Source: Solirubrobacteraceae bacterium (GTDB taxonomy: Bacteria; Actinomycetota; Thermoleophilia; Solirubrobacterales; Solirubrobacteraceae). Taken from it: a DNA stretch of 64,000 bases. Positions within the stretch are counted from its first letter, which is position 1. Every line of letters begins with the position of its first letter. The notes beneath the pieces are model-generated. The model did no database searches. It worked only from the letters and a program-made list of their open reading frames with translations, and was not told the origin of the DNA. This document shows positions 41,453 through 49,978 of the stretch, one piece after another. The position numbers and the translations under genes were made by a program. Location of the stretch: NCBI GenBank assembly GCA_016462625.1, contig JAEMSV010000002.1:62001-126000 (forward strand), written 5' to 3'.

Positions 41453-42451
41453 ATGAACACTTTCGCCCCCGCCGTCGAGACCGACGGCCTCACCAAGCGC
41501 TACGGCGAATTCACCGCCGTGGACGCGCTCGACCTGCGGGTCGAGCCCGGCTCGGTGGTCGCGCTGCTCGGGCCCAACGGCGCCGGGAAGACGACCACCG
41601 TCCGCATGCTCGCCACGCTCGTCGCCCCGACCTCGGGCACCGCCCGCGTCGGCGGCCACGACGTCCTCACCGCGGCCGACGCGGTTCGGAACCAGATCTC
41701 GCTGACCGGCCAGTTCGCCGCGTTGGACAAGCACCTGACCGCCCACGAGAACCTCGCGCTGATCGCCGGGCTGCGCGGCCACGGGCGCAGCGAGGCCAGG
41801 AAGATCGCCGACGACCTGCTCGAGCGCTTCGACGCGGTCGAGTTCTCCAGCCGCCAGGTCGGCACGCTCTCGGGCGGCCAGCGGCGGCGGGTCGACCTCG
41901 CCGCGAGCCTCGTCCACCCGCCGCAGGTGCTCGTCCTGGACGAGCCGACGACCGGCCTCGATCCCCGCAGCCGCCAGGTGATCTGGTCGACGGTCCGCGA
42001 GCTCGTCGGCCAGGGCGTCACCGTCCTGCTGACCACCCAGTACCTCGAGGAGGCCGACGCCCTCGCCGACCGGATCGTCCTGATCGACCACGGTCGCGAG
42101 GTCGCCGCCGGCACGCCGGCGGAGCTCAAGGCGCAGGTCGGCGATCAGCGGGTCGACGTGATCGCCGCGGACTCCGCCGCACTCGACGCGCTCCAGGCGG
42201 CGCTCGAGCCGGCCTTCGACCTCGAGGTCTCCGCCGAGTCGCGCACGATCTCGATACCCGCGCCCGACGTGGCCGGCGACCTCGCCCGCGTGGCGCTCGC
42301 CGTCCGCGACCTGGGGGTCCCCGTCGACGAGGTCGCCCTGCGGCGTCCCACGCTCGACGACGCCTTCCTCGCCCTCACCGGCCACGCCCCGGCCGACACC
42401 ACCGACACCACCGACGCCACCGACACCGAACTTCTCCAGGAGGCCGCATGA
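41453..42451 (+). CDS. ABC exporter ATPase, DrrA/daunorubicin-resistance type
   Basis: A 332-residue ATP-binding subunit. Walker A GPNGAGKTTT, Q-loop in LTGQFAALDKHLTAHENL, signature LSGGQRRRVDLA and Walker B LVLDEPTTGLDP are all intact. The C-terminal ~100 residues form the DrrA-type regulatory domain, ending in a Thr/Asp-rich tail (TDTTDTTDATDTE). It probably powers efflux of a hydrophobic drug or lipid. Its stop overlaps the permease ATG (ATGA). Confidence 0.92.
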   Translation: MNTFAPAVETDGLTKRYGEFTAVDALDLRVEPGSVVALLGPNGAGKTTTVRMLATLVAPTSGTARVGGHDVLTAADAVRNQISLTGQFAALDKHLTAHENLALIAGLRGHGRSEARKIADDLLERFDAVEFSSRQVGTLSGGQRRRVDLAASLVHPPQVLVLDEPTTGLDPRSRQVIWSTVRELVGQGVTVLLTTQYLEEADALADRIVLIDHGREVAAGTPAELKAQVGDQRVDVIAADSAALDALQAALEPAFDLEVSAESRTISIPAPDVAGDLARVALAVRDLGVPVDEVALRRPTLDDAFLALTGHAPADTTDTTDATDTELLQEAA

Positions 42452-43260
42452 GCGCCACCGCCCTTCCCGCCCCGCCCCGCGCGGGCTATCTCCGCGAGAC
42501 CCTGCTCCTCACCGGCCGCAGCCTCCGCACCATTCCCCGCGTGCCCGAGCGCCTCGTCGACGTCACGGTCCAGCCCGTCATCTTCATCGTGCTGTTCCTC
42601 TACGTGCTCGGCTCCGCCGTGAAGATCCCCGGCACGTCGTACGTCAACTTCCTGCTGCCGGGCGTGCTCGCACAGCAGCTCGCCTTTTCGATCATGGGCA
42701 CCGGCGTCGCTACCGCGACGGACATGAAGGAGGGCGTCGTCGACCGCTTCCGGTCGCTGCCGATCGGGCGGATGTCCGTCCTGTCGGCGCAGGTGCTCGG
42801 CCAGGCCTGCGAGGCGTTCATCGGCGTCGTCGTGGTCGCGCTGCTCGGCATCGTCCTCGGCTGGCGCCCGGAGATGAGCGCCCTCGATGCCGTCGAGCTG
42901 AGCGGCCTCGTGCTGCTCGCGCTGATCGCCGCGACGTGGGTCGGCGTCCTGCTCGGCCTCGTCGTGCGCTCGGCCGACGCGGTGCAGGGCGTCGTCTTCT
43001 GCCTCGTCTTCCCGCTGACGTTCCTGGCGGGCACGTTCGTCCCGATCGCCGGGATGGCCGCGGTGCCGCAGTTCATCGGCGAGTACAACCCGATCTCGAC
43101 GCTCGTCGCGTCGATGCGCGACCTGACGGGCGGCATCAGTGAGTCGGGCTCGTGGCCGCTCGCACACCCGGAGATCGCGCTGGCGCTGTGGTGCCTCGGC
43201 GCGATCGCGATCTGCGCGCCGCTGGCGGTGCGCCGGTTCAAGCGGATGAGCGTGGGCTGA
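42448..43260 (+). CDS. ABC exporter permease, DrrB/ABC-2 type
   Basis: A 270-residue membrane subunit with six predicted helices. PRVPERLVDVTVQPVIFIVLFLYVLG opens the ABC-2 domain, and DRFRSLPIGRMSVLSAQ is the typical cytoplasmic coupling segment; FPLTFLAGTFVPIAGM and IGEYNPISTLVASMRDL match the DrrB consensus. It pairs with the ATPase upstream and is followed by a strong terminator hairpin. Confidence 0.92.
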   Translation: MSATALPAPPRAGYLRETLLLTGRSLRTIPRVPERLVDVTVQPVIFIVLFLYVLGSAVKIPGTSYVNFLLPGVLAQQLAFSIMGTGVATATDMKEGVVDRFRSLPIGRMSVLSAQVLGQACEAFIGVVVVALLGIVLGWRPEMSALDAVELSGLVLLALIAATWVGVLLGLVVRSADAVQGVVFCLVFPLTFLAGTFVPIAGMAAVPQFIGEYNPISTLVASMRDLTGGISESGSWPLAHPEIALALWCLGAIAICAPLAVRRFKRMSVG

Positions 43261-43265
43261 TGCGG

Positions 43266-43310
43266 ATCGGGTCGAGTTGAAGTCGCATAGCGACGCTCAC
43301 TCGACCCGAT
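43266..43310. terminator. Bidirectional hairpin terminator after the ABC operon
   Basis: Outer arms ATCGGGTCGAGT (43266-43277) / ACTCGACCCGAT (43299-43310), 12 bp perfect; inner hairpin GTCGC-ata-GCGAC (43282-43294). It fills the gap between convergent permease and aldehyde dehydrogenase genes. No T-tract. Third member of the nested-hairpin class. Confidence 0.7.
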
Positions 43311-43313
43311 ACG

Positions 43314-44780
43314 TCAGAGCGCCATCGCGACGTACTTCGTCTCGAGGTACTCGCCGATGCCCTCGAACCCGCCCTCGCGGCCGAAGCCCGACTGCTTCAC
43401 ACCGCCGAACGGCGATCCCGCGTTGGAGACCAGGCCCTGGTTCAGGCCGATCATTCCGGTCTCCAGCGCGTCGATCACCCGGAACGCCCGTTTGACGTCC
43501 TGCGTGTAGACGTACGCGACGAGCCCGTACTCGGTCCGGTTGGCGGCGGCGATCGCGTCGTCGTCGGAGGCGAACGTCGTGATCGGCGCGACCGGGCCGA
43601 AGATCTCCTCGGCGAACACGCGCGCGCTCGGCGGGACGTCGGCGAGGACCGTCGGCTCGTAGAAGTACCCGCCGCCGTCGACCCGGCGACCGCCGCACAG
43701 CAGCTTCGCTCCATGGCCGACCGCGTCATCGACGAGCTCGGCGACCTTGCCGCGCTGGTCGTCGTCGATCAGCGGGCCGAGGGCGACGCCGTCCTCGGTG
43801 CCCCGGCCGACCTGCATCGCGCCCATCTTGGCGGCGAGCTTCTCGGCGAACGGGCCGGCGACCGACTCGTGGACGTGGAAGCGGTTGGCAGACGTGCACG
43901 CCTCGCCCCCGTTGCGCATCTTGGCGATCATCGCGCCCTCGACGGCCGCGTCGAGATCGGCGTCCTCGAAGACGAGGAACGGCGCGTTGCCGCCGAGCTC
44001 CATGGAGACCTTCAGCACCTGCTCCGCAGACTGCTCGATCAGCACCTTGCCGACCTCCGTCGACCCCGTGAACGACAGCTTCCTCGCCCGCGGGTCCCTG
44101 ATGAGCGGCTCCATGATCGAGCCCGACGACTTCGCGGTGATGACGTTCAGCGCGCCCTTCGGCAGCCCGGCGCGGTCGAGGATGTCGGCCAGCGCGAGCA
44201 TCGAGAGCGGCGTCTGCTTCGCGGGCTTGATGACGCTCGTGCAGCCGGCCGCGATCGCCGGGCCGAGCTTGCGCGTGCCCATCGCCATCGGGAAGTTCCA
44301 CGGCGTGATGAACAGACACGGCCCGACCGGCTGGCGCTGCACGAGCACTCGCGCAGTGCCCTTCTCGTTCATCCGGAAGTCGCCCTTGATGCGCATCGCC
44401 TCGCCGCTGAACCAATGCAGGAAGTCGGCGGCGTAGAGGATCTCGGCCTTCGACTCGGCCACCGGCTTGCCCATCTCCAGGGTCATGAGCAGCGCGAGCT
44501 CGTCCGCGCGCTCGACCAGCTCGTCGTAGGCGCGGCGCAGGATCTCGCCGCGCTCACGGGAGGGGACGGCGGCCATCTCGGCCTGCGTGTCGGCGGCGGA
44601 CGCGAGGGCGGCGAGCGCGTCGTCGACGGTGGCGTCGGCGATCTGCGCGATCTCGGCGCCCGTCGACGGATCCTCGACCCCGAGCGTGCCTCCACCGGTC
44701 GCGTCGCGCCATGCACCACCGATGAAGAGTCCCTTCGGGACGGCGTCGACGACGGTCTGCTCCTGGGTGGCGACGGCCAT
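43314..44780 (-). CDS. NAD(P)+-dependent aldehyde dehydrogenase, succinate-semialdehyde type
   Basis: A 488-residue aldehyde dehydrogenase. FTGSTEVGKVL is the cofactor segment, MELGGNAPFLVFEDADLD has the general-base Glu and NGGEACTSANRFHV the catalytic Cys. Overall wording (PFGGVKQSGFGREGG, ETGMIGLNQG) is closest to GabD-like succinate-semialdehyde dehydrogenases, although GabD usually has GQTC; substrate is therefore tentative. The ATG at 44780 has GAGGAG seven bases upstream. The SD lies inside the end of a hairpin (44789-44840). Confidence 0.9.
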   Translation of the reverse strand: MAVATQEQTVVDAVPKGLFIGGAWRDATGGGTLGVEDPSTGAEIAQIADATVDDALAALASAADTQAEMAAVPSRERGEILRRAYDELVERADELALLMTLEMGKPVAESKAEILYAADFLHWFSGEAMRIKGDFRMNEKGTARVLVQRQPVGPCLFITPWNFPMAMGTRKLGPAIAAGCTSVIKPAKQTPLSMLALADILDRAGLPKGALNVITAKSSGSIMEPLIRDPRARKLSFTGSTEVGKVLIEQSAEQVLKVSMELGGNAPFLVFEDADLDAAVEGAMIAKMRNGGEACTSANRFHVHESVAGPFAEKLAAKMGAMQVGRGTEDGVALGPLIDDDQRGKVAELVDDAVGHGAKLLCGGRRVDGGGYFYEPTVLADVPPSARVFAEEIFGPVAPITTFASDDDAIAAANRTEYGLVAYVYTQDVKRAFRVIDALETGMIGLNQGLVSNAGSPFGGVKQSGFGREGGFEGIGEYLETKYVAMAL

Positions 44781-44788
44781 GGCGAACT

Positions 44789-44840
44789 CCTCGGGACGGG
44801 GCGGTGAGACGGCTGTTCTCACCCTACCCCGCGCCCGAGG
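44789..44840 (-). terminator. Long three-step hairpin between secreted-protein and ALDH genes
   Basis: Three nested arm pairs: CCTCGGG (44789-44795) / CCCGAGG (44834-44840), CGGGG (44797-44801) / CCCCG (44827-44831) and GGTGAG (44803-44808) / CTCACC (44818-44823), 9-nt loop. It should terminate the upstream minus-strand gene. The 3' arm shares bases with the ALDH SD, so it may also affect translation. Confidence 0.6.
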
Positions 44841-44854
44841 GGTCACTCACGACG

Positions 44855-45784
44855 TCAGTTCGGGAACAGCGGCGGCGAGATCGACGTGACCCCGGCCGTG
44901 TCCATGTACGCGATCACGGCGGAGTCGTCCATCACGATGCCGTCGGTCGTCGCCGGCAGCGCGCGGAGCTGCGCGACGAGCGGCGGCGAGTGCGGCTCGC
45001 CCGATCCGCCGAAGCGGGTCGTCTGCCAGGCGGTCGTGCCCTCGAGCCAGGACGCCCGGTAGCGGGTCGTGTTCAGGCTGTGCGGGATCTCGTCGCGCTG
45101 CGAGGTCAGCGTCACCACGTCACCCTCGCCGGACGCGCGGCGCAGGGCCACGCCGCCGCCCTTGCTCGAGTTGTACGCGTACGCGACCCGGCTGCCGCTC
45201 CCGCTCACCGACGTCTCTCGGGCGAGCGTCGGCGAGAGCCGGCGCGTGCCGCCGCGGGTGCGGACGAACACGCCCTTCTTCGAGGACGACACATTGCCGC
45301 GGCGCACGAACGACCACGTGCCGAGGTAGGTGCTCGGCTCCGTCTCGCTGTACGTCCGCGAGGACAGCCCGGCCACCCGGGACTCCGTTCCCGCGGCGAT
45401 GTCGAGCGCCCACACGTCGCAGCCGGATGTCGTCGACGCGCCGGCGCAGCGCGAATAGGCGACGACGAGCTTGCGCTGGGAGAAGTCGCTGCCCACGAGC
45501 GCGGAGCCGATCGCCGGCTCGGGGGCCGAGCCGAAGTCCGGGATGTTCGGCACGGAGACCAGCCCGGTGGCGGGGTTGCGGACGGTGAGGCGCCAGCGGC
45601 CGCCGGGCTGCGGCGCCGCCCAGGCGTACCAGCCGCCACCCGACGCGAGGTTCTTCGCGTTCGGAGCGGCAGCGATGAGGGTGTCCGCGCGAGCCGGGGC
45701 GGCGACGACACCAGCCGCCGCGATCACGGCGACGCCGGCGAGGAACGTGGGGAACAGGTTCTTGGTCATGCCCCTGAAACGCAT
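44855..45784 (-). CDS. Secreted beta-propeller-like protein
   Basis: A ~309-residue exported protein. The signal peptide runs to the ARAD region (LFPTFLAGVAVIAAAGVVAAPARA). Repeating segments of the type GGWYAWAAPQPGGRWRL and SRTYSETEPSTYLGTWSFVRR alternate Trp/Tyr-rich strands with Gly/Ser loops, in line with a propeller or beta-sandwich; two Cys (SRCAGASTTSGCD) may pair. Start choice: ATG at 45784 has a GGGGG tract 5 bp upstream; ATGs at 45802 and 45769 are alternatives. No enzymatic motif seen; function unknown. Confidence 0.7.
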   Translation of the reverse strand: MRFRGMTKNLFPTFLAGVAVIAAAGVVAAPARADTLIAAAPNAKNLASGGGWYAWAAPQPGGRWRLTVRNPATGLVSVPNIPDFGSAPEPAIGSALVGSDFSQRKLVVAYSRCAGASTTSGCDVWALDIAAGTESRVAGLSSRTYSETEPSTYLGTWSFVRRGNVSSSKKGVFVRTRGGTRRLSPTLARETSVSGSGSRVAYAYNSSKGGGVALRRASGEGDVVTLTSQRDEIPHSLNTTRYRASWLEGTTAWQTTRFGGSGEPHSPPLVAQLRALPATTDGIVMDDSAVIAYMDTAGVTSISPPLFPN

Positions 45785-45805
45785 GAGGACCCCCAATGTC
45801 ACGGC

Positions 45806-47461
45806 CTACGCCGACACCGTCTCGGTGCCAAGTTCGTCGCTGAACGCGACGTCCTGCGAGTAGTCGATCGGCAGCACGATCAGCGACGGCACGTCCAGGG
45901 TGAGCGCGTGGCGCAGCTGCTTGCCGAACTCCGCCGCCGACTCCGAGCGCCACGCGGGGATCCCGAAGGCGTCGGCGAGCTTGACGAAGTCGGGGTTCGT
46001 GAAGTCGGTCCCGAAGTGCGCGCCGAAGCGCTTGTCCTGCTTCCACACGATCGAGCCGAACTGGTGGTTCTCCCAGACGACGTTGACGATCGGCGTGCGC
46101 AGGCGCGTCGCGGTCTCCAGCTCCTGCATGTTCATGAGGAACCCGCCGTCGCCGTTGACCGTCACCACCTTGCGCTGCGGGTACACGAGCTTCGCGCCGA
46201 TCGCGCACGGCAGCGCGAAGCCCATCCCCGCCAGGCCGTTGGCGATCAGCACCGTGTTCGGCTCGTGCGCCGGGAACATCCGGCTGATCCACAGCTTGTG
46301 CAGGCCGACGTCCGAGATCAGCATGTCCTCGCGGCCGAGCGCCTGGCGGATCTCCCAGAGTGCGCGCGGCGGCTGCACCGGGAACGCGTCGTCGTCCTTC
46401 GCCGCCTCGAAGCGCCGCATGATCAGCTCGTGCAGCCGGGCCGAGCCGCCGCTGTGCGGAACGTCGCGGCACTCCTCGGCCAGCCGGCTCAGCACGTGGT
46501 AGATGTCGCCGATGAGCTCGACCTCGGGCGTGTAGTTCTCGTCGATCTCGGCCGGGACGGAATCGATCATCACGATCTTCTTGTCGCGCCCGGGGTTCCA
46601 GTGCTTGGGTGCGTGCTCGACGAGGTCGTAGCCGACGCAGATCACGACGTCCGCGTCCTCGAACCCCGCCAGCGCGTAGTCGCGGGAGTGCAGGCCGACG
46701 GTGCCGAGCGACTTCGGGTCGTCGGCGTCGAGGACGCCCTTCCCCATGAAAGTGTGCGCCGCCGCGATGCCGGTCGCACGCGTGAACTCGCGCAGCGCGG
46801 GCGCCGCGCCGGCGCGCACCACGCCGTTGCCCGCGAGCACGACCGGGTTCAGCGCGCTGCGGATGAGGTCCGCCGCCTTGAGGAGCTCGCGGGCGCCCGG
46901 CTCGGGCTCCACCGGATTGCGGCGCGGCAGCGGTACGAGGTCGTCGACGGGCGCGGCCATGACGTCCTCGGGCAGTTCGAGGTGGGTCGCGCCGGGCTTC
47001 TCGGTCTCGGCGACCTTGAACGCCTTGCGGACGACCTCCGGGACGATGTCCGGCGAGTTCACCCGCGCGTTCCACTTGGTGATCGGCTTCATCAGGCCGA
47101 CCACGTCGATGTACTGGTGCGACTCCTTGTGCATCCGCTCCAGGTCGCCCTGCCCCGTGATCGCGACGAGTGGCGCGCGATCGAGGTAGGCGTCGGCGAC
47201 CGCCGTGACGAGGTTCGTCGCCCCCGGACCGAGCGTCCCGAGGCAGACGCCCGCCCGGCCCGTGAGCCGCCCGACCATGTCGGCCATGTAGGCGCCGCCC
47301 TGCTCGTGCCGAACGGGGATGAACGCGACCGACGAGCGATCCAGCGAGTGGTTGAGGTCGAGCGTCTCCTCGCCGGGGATGCCGAACACCCATTTCACGC
47401 CCTCGGCCTCGAGGCACTCGACGAACAGGTCAGAAGCACGCCTCAAGCCGGTCATCGCCAC
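45806..47461 (-). CDS. Thiamine-diphosphate enzyme, acetolactate synthase large-subunit family
   Basis: A 551-residue TPP enzyme. VKWVFGIPGEETLDL and the activating Glu in RHEQGGAYMADM open the Pyr domain; the PP domain carries NGDGGFLMNMQELETATR, the G-D-G...N thiamine-diphosphate/Mg site. It resembles AlsS/IlvB-like acetolactate synthases, which condense two pyruvates to 2-acetolactate; related family members decarboxylate other 2-oxo acids. No small regulatory subunit is encoded beside it, so a biosynthetic IlvBN complex is less likely and a catabolic form is possible (inference). Confidence 0.85.
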   Translation of the reverse strand: MAMTGLRRASDLFVECLEAEGVKWVFGIPGEETLDLNHSLDRSSVAFIPVRHEQGGAYMADMVGRLTGRAGVCLGTLGPGATNLVTAVADAYLDRAPLVAITGQGDLERMHKESHQYIDVVGLMKPITKWNARVNSPDIVPEVVRKAFKVAETEKPGATHLELPEDVMAAPVDDLVPLPRRNPVEPEPGARELLKAADLIRSALNPVVLAGNGVVRAGAAPALREFTRATGIAAAHTFMGKGVLDADDPKSLGTVGLHSRDYALAGFEDADVVICVGYDLVEHAPKHWNPGRDKKIVMIDSVPAEIDENYTPEVELIGDIYHVLSRLAEECRDVPHSGGSARLHELIMRRFEAAKDDDAFPVQPPRALWEIRQALGREDMLISDVGLHKLWISRMFPAHEPNTVLIANGLAGMGFALPCAIGAKLVYPQRKVVTVNGDGGFLMNMQELETATRLRTPIVNVVWENHQFGSIVWKQDKRFGAHFGTDFTNPDFVKLADAFGIPAWRSESAAEFGKQLRHALTLDVPSLIVLPIDYSQDVAFSDELGTETVSA

Positions 47462-47520
47462 TCCGTACCCTGGTTGGACTGCCGCAACTCCACGTTGTGG
47501 GCAGTGTCCCTGATTGACGT

Positions 47521-48936
47521 ATGCGCCTCACCGCTGTCCCCATCGCGGCTGTCCTCGCCGCTCTCGCCACGGCCCCTACCGCCGACGCCGCGACCCGCGT
47601 GGTCGTCAAGGGCGCCGGCTTCGGCCACGGCGTCGGCCTCAGCCAGTACGGCGCCTACGGCTTCGCCAAGCGCGGCACGGACTACCGCACCATCATCAAG
47701 CACTACTACTCCGGGACGGAGATCCAGACGCGCCAGACGTCGCAGACCGTGCGCGTCCTGCTGCAGACGACGGGCACGGTGCGGGTCAGCGGCGCGAGCC
47801 GGATCACGGGCGGGCGCGCGCTGAACCCGAACGCGACGTACAGCGCGCGCGGCTTCGGCTCCCAGGTCATCCTCCGGACCGCCGGCGGGCGCGCACTCGG
47901 CCGGTACAACGCGCCGCTGAGCCTGCAGGCCGGGTCATCGGGCATCCGCCTGCTCGGCCGGGCCGGCAACGGGATCTCGAACGGCCGGTACCGCGGCGCG
48001 ATGGAGCTGCGCCCCGGCAGCGTCGGCGTGAACGCGATCAACGCGGTCGGGCTCGAGGACTACGTCCGCGGCGTCGTCTCGGCGGAGAGCCCCTCGTCGT
48101 GGCCCGCCGACGCGCTGCGCGCCCAGGCCGTGGTCGCCCGCACCTACGCGATCACGACGAACAAACCCGGCGAGGGCTTCGACCAGTACCCCGATGTCCG
48201 CTCGCAGGTCTACCACGGCATCCACGGCGAGTATCCGTCGACCGACTCCGCGGTGCGGGCGACGGCCAGCCAGGTCGTCACCTACCAGGGCCGCCCGGTC
48301 GTGACGTACTTCTTCTCCACCTCGGGCGGGCGCACGGAGAACGTCGAGAACTCCTTCCTCGGCGCCGACCCCGCACCGTGGCTGAAGAGCGTCACGGACC
48401 CGTACGACCGCGAGTCGCCCAAGCACCGCTGGAGCTACCGGTGGACCGTCGCGCAGGCCCAACGGAGGTTCGGCAGCTGGGTCAAGGGCCGATTCCGCGG
48501 CGTCGAGATCGTGCAGCGCGGCAAGTCGCCGCGCATCGTCAAGGCCGACATCGTCGGCTCGCGCGGGAAGACCCGCGTGACCGGACCGCAGATCCGCGCC
48601 CGGCTCGGCCTCGACGACACGTGGGTGTCCTTCCGGGTGATGGGCACCACGGCGACGCCGCCGAAGAGCGGTGACGGCAAGGGCGGTGCGACTCCGCGCG
48701 CGTTCGGCCTCGCCCGTGCGGCGACCCCGCCCCGCGCCGTATTGCAGGGCACCATCACGCCCGCCGGATCCACGGGGTGGCTGCACGTCGAGCGCCGTGC
48801 GGCGGACGGCACGTGGCAGCCGGAGGTCGAGACCCGCGCCCGCTGGAACGGCACCTACCGCGTCGGCGTGCGCCGCGCGGGGACCTACCGGATCCGGGTC
48901 GGCTCGGACACCGGGCCGCCCGTCGCGGTCTCGTAG
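47521..48936 (+). CDS. Secreted SpoIID/LytB-domain protein
   Basis: A 471-residue exported protein. Signal peptide to about residue 23 (LAALATAPTADAA). GAGFGHGVGLSQYGAYG is the SpoIID hallmark; GLEDYVRGVVSAESPSSWPADALRAQAVVARTYA is the core of the SpoIID/LytB domain, including the Glu/Arg cluster of lytic transglycosylase/amidase enhancers. SGGRTENVENSFLG follows. The last ~80 residues form a separate beta-rich module (LHVERRAADGTWQPEVETRA). In non-sporulating actinobacteria such proteins are linked to cell-wall remodelling (inference). Its last 52 bp overlap the convergent GGDEF gene. Confidence 0.9.
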   Translation: MRLTAVPIAAVLAALATAPTADAATRVVVKGAGFGHGVGLSQYGAYGFAKRGTDYRTIIKHYYSGTEIQTRQTSQTVRVLLQTTGTVRVSGASRITGGRALNPNATYSARGFGSQVILRTAGGRALGRYNAPLSLQAGSSGIRLLGRAGNGISNGRYRGAMELRPGSVGVNAINAVGLEDYVRGVVSAESPSSWPADALRAQAVVARTYAITTNKPGEGFDQYPDVRSQVYHGIHGEYPSTDSAVRATASQVVTYQGRPVVTYFFSTSGGRTENVENSFLGADPAPWLKSVTDPYDRESPKHRWSYRWTVAQAQRRFGSWVKGRFRGVEIVQRGKSPRIVKADIVGSRGKTRVTGPQIRARLGLDDTWVSFRVMGTTATPPKSGDGKGGATPRAFGLARAATPPRAVLQGTITPAGSTGWLHVERRAADGTWQPEVETRARWNGTYRVGVRRAGTYRIRVGSDTGPPVAVS

Positions 48937-49925
48937 CGCGGCTCCCCGCGCTTGGCGAGCAGCTGATCGGCGTCGGCCGCGGCGATCAGCGCGGCGCCGT
49001 CCGCCGCATCGTCGGGGTACAGCGCCCAGCCGATCGCTGCCGTGAGCGGGTGGCCGGCCGCGTCGACCTGCCCCAGCGCCCGCTCGATCGACGCCGCCAG
49101 CGGCACCACCCCGTCGCCCTCGATCTCCGGTGCGAGGACGCAGAACTCGTCGCCGCCCTGCCGGGCGACCGTGTCGGACTCGCGGACCGCGTCGCAGAGC
49201 GCCGCGGCCGCGGCGCGCAGGACGGTGTCCCCGGCCGGATGACCGAACTCGTCGTTGATCTCCTTGAACCGGTTGAGGTCGAGCGTGATCAGCACGAGCG
49301 TGCGGCCGGAGCGGCGGTGGCGCTTGATCTCGTAGTCGAGGCGCTCGTCGAGCAGTCGGCGGTTGCCGACCCCGGTCAGCGGGTCGCTGCGGACCTGCTC
49401 CTTGAGGAGCACCTCCTGCCGCGTCTCCCGCGCGTTCTGCACCGCGACGATCGCCGTCAGCCCCCAGATGACCGGCACGGCGATGATGGCGGTGCCCTGC
49501 GTCTCCGGGCTGCTGTCCCCGAGGAAGACCGCCGGCAGCAGGCACCCCGCGAGCAGGAGCATCTGGGGAACGATCTCGCGCGGATCGCTCGTCGCCAGGG
49601 CCACGAGCGGCCCGACGAGCAGGAAGGACCACAGCACCACCGTCCCGTCGGGCAGGGCGAGCAGCACCGACCACGTCGCAAGCGCGCAGGCGACGATCGG
49701 AAGGGCGTGCAGCGAGAGGTACGGCAGCTGGTGCCAGGGCAGCAGCAACACGACGATGCCGATCGCCGACGTGGTCAGACCCACGGGCAGGAGCGCGCGC
49801 ACGTCCGGCTCCCCGGAGACGAGCAGCGCCGGAATCAGGAGCAGCGGGAGCAGCAGGAAGCAGAGCCCGGCCGCCCGCGAGACGAGTCGAAGCCGCTCAG
49901 AATCGTTCGCCGAACGGTGCACCAC
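48885..49925 (-). CDS. Membrane diguanylate cyclase (GGDEF)
   Basis: A 346-residue protein that should make c-di-GMP from two GTP as a dimer. Six hydrophobic segments cover residues ~18-165. The catalytic domain starts SDPLTGVGNRRLLDERLDYE; the active-site loop is RQGGDEFCVLAPE with GGDEF intact, and the product-inhibition I-site RxxD is present as RESD five residues before it. It shares long stretches with the three GGDEF modules at 51397-54705, so they are local paralogs. There is a 52-bp 3' overlap with the SpoIID gene. Confidence 0.9.
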   Translation of the reverse strand: MVHRSANDSERLRLVSRAAGLCFLLLPLLLIPALLVSGEPDVRALLPVGLTTSAIGIVVLLLPWHQLPYLSLHALPIVACALATWSVLLALPDGTVVLWSFLLVGPLVALATSDPREIVPQMLLLAGCLLPAVFLGDSSPETQGTAIIAVPVIWGLTAIVAVQNARETRQEVLLKEQVRSDPLTGVGNRRLLDERLDYEIKRHRRSGRTLVLITLDLNRFKEINDEFGHPAGDTVLRAAAAALCDAVRESDTVARQGGDEFCVLAPEIEGDGVVPLAASIERALGQVDAAGHPLTAAIGWALYPDDAADGAALIAAADADQLLAKRGEPRYETATGGPVSEPTRIR

Positions 49926-49978
49926 ATTCCCGTATCGGCCGCGCGGGCCCGGGACTCAACCCGTCTGCCTGGACGAGA

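Noticed and set aside
42390..42432. Thr/Asp codon repeats near the ABC ATPase end as a possible tandem DNA repeat
   Set aside because: The run (accgac-type units) encodes a short low-complexity TDTTD tail in frame and is not a separate repeat array.
41453..43260. DrrAB exporter as part of an antibiotic biosynthesis cluster
   Set aside because: Neighbours are a TetR gene, fumC-side housekeeping genes and aldehyde dehydrogenase; no PKS, NRPS or other biosynthetic core gene is in the window.
44804..47824. 1006-codon plus-strand frame over the propeller-like and TPP-enzyme genes
   Set aside because: The minus-strand genes have clear motifs; this frame is an Arg/Val/Asp-rich shadow.
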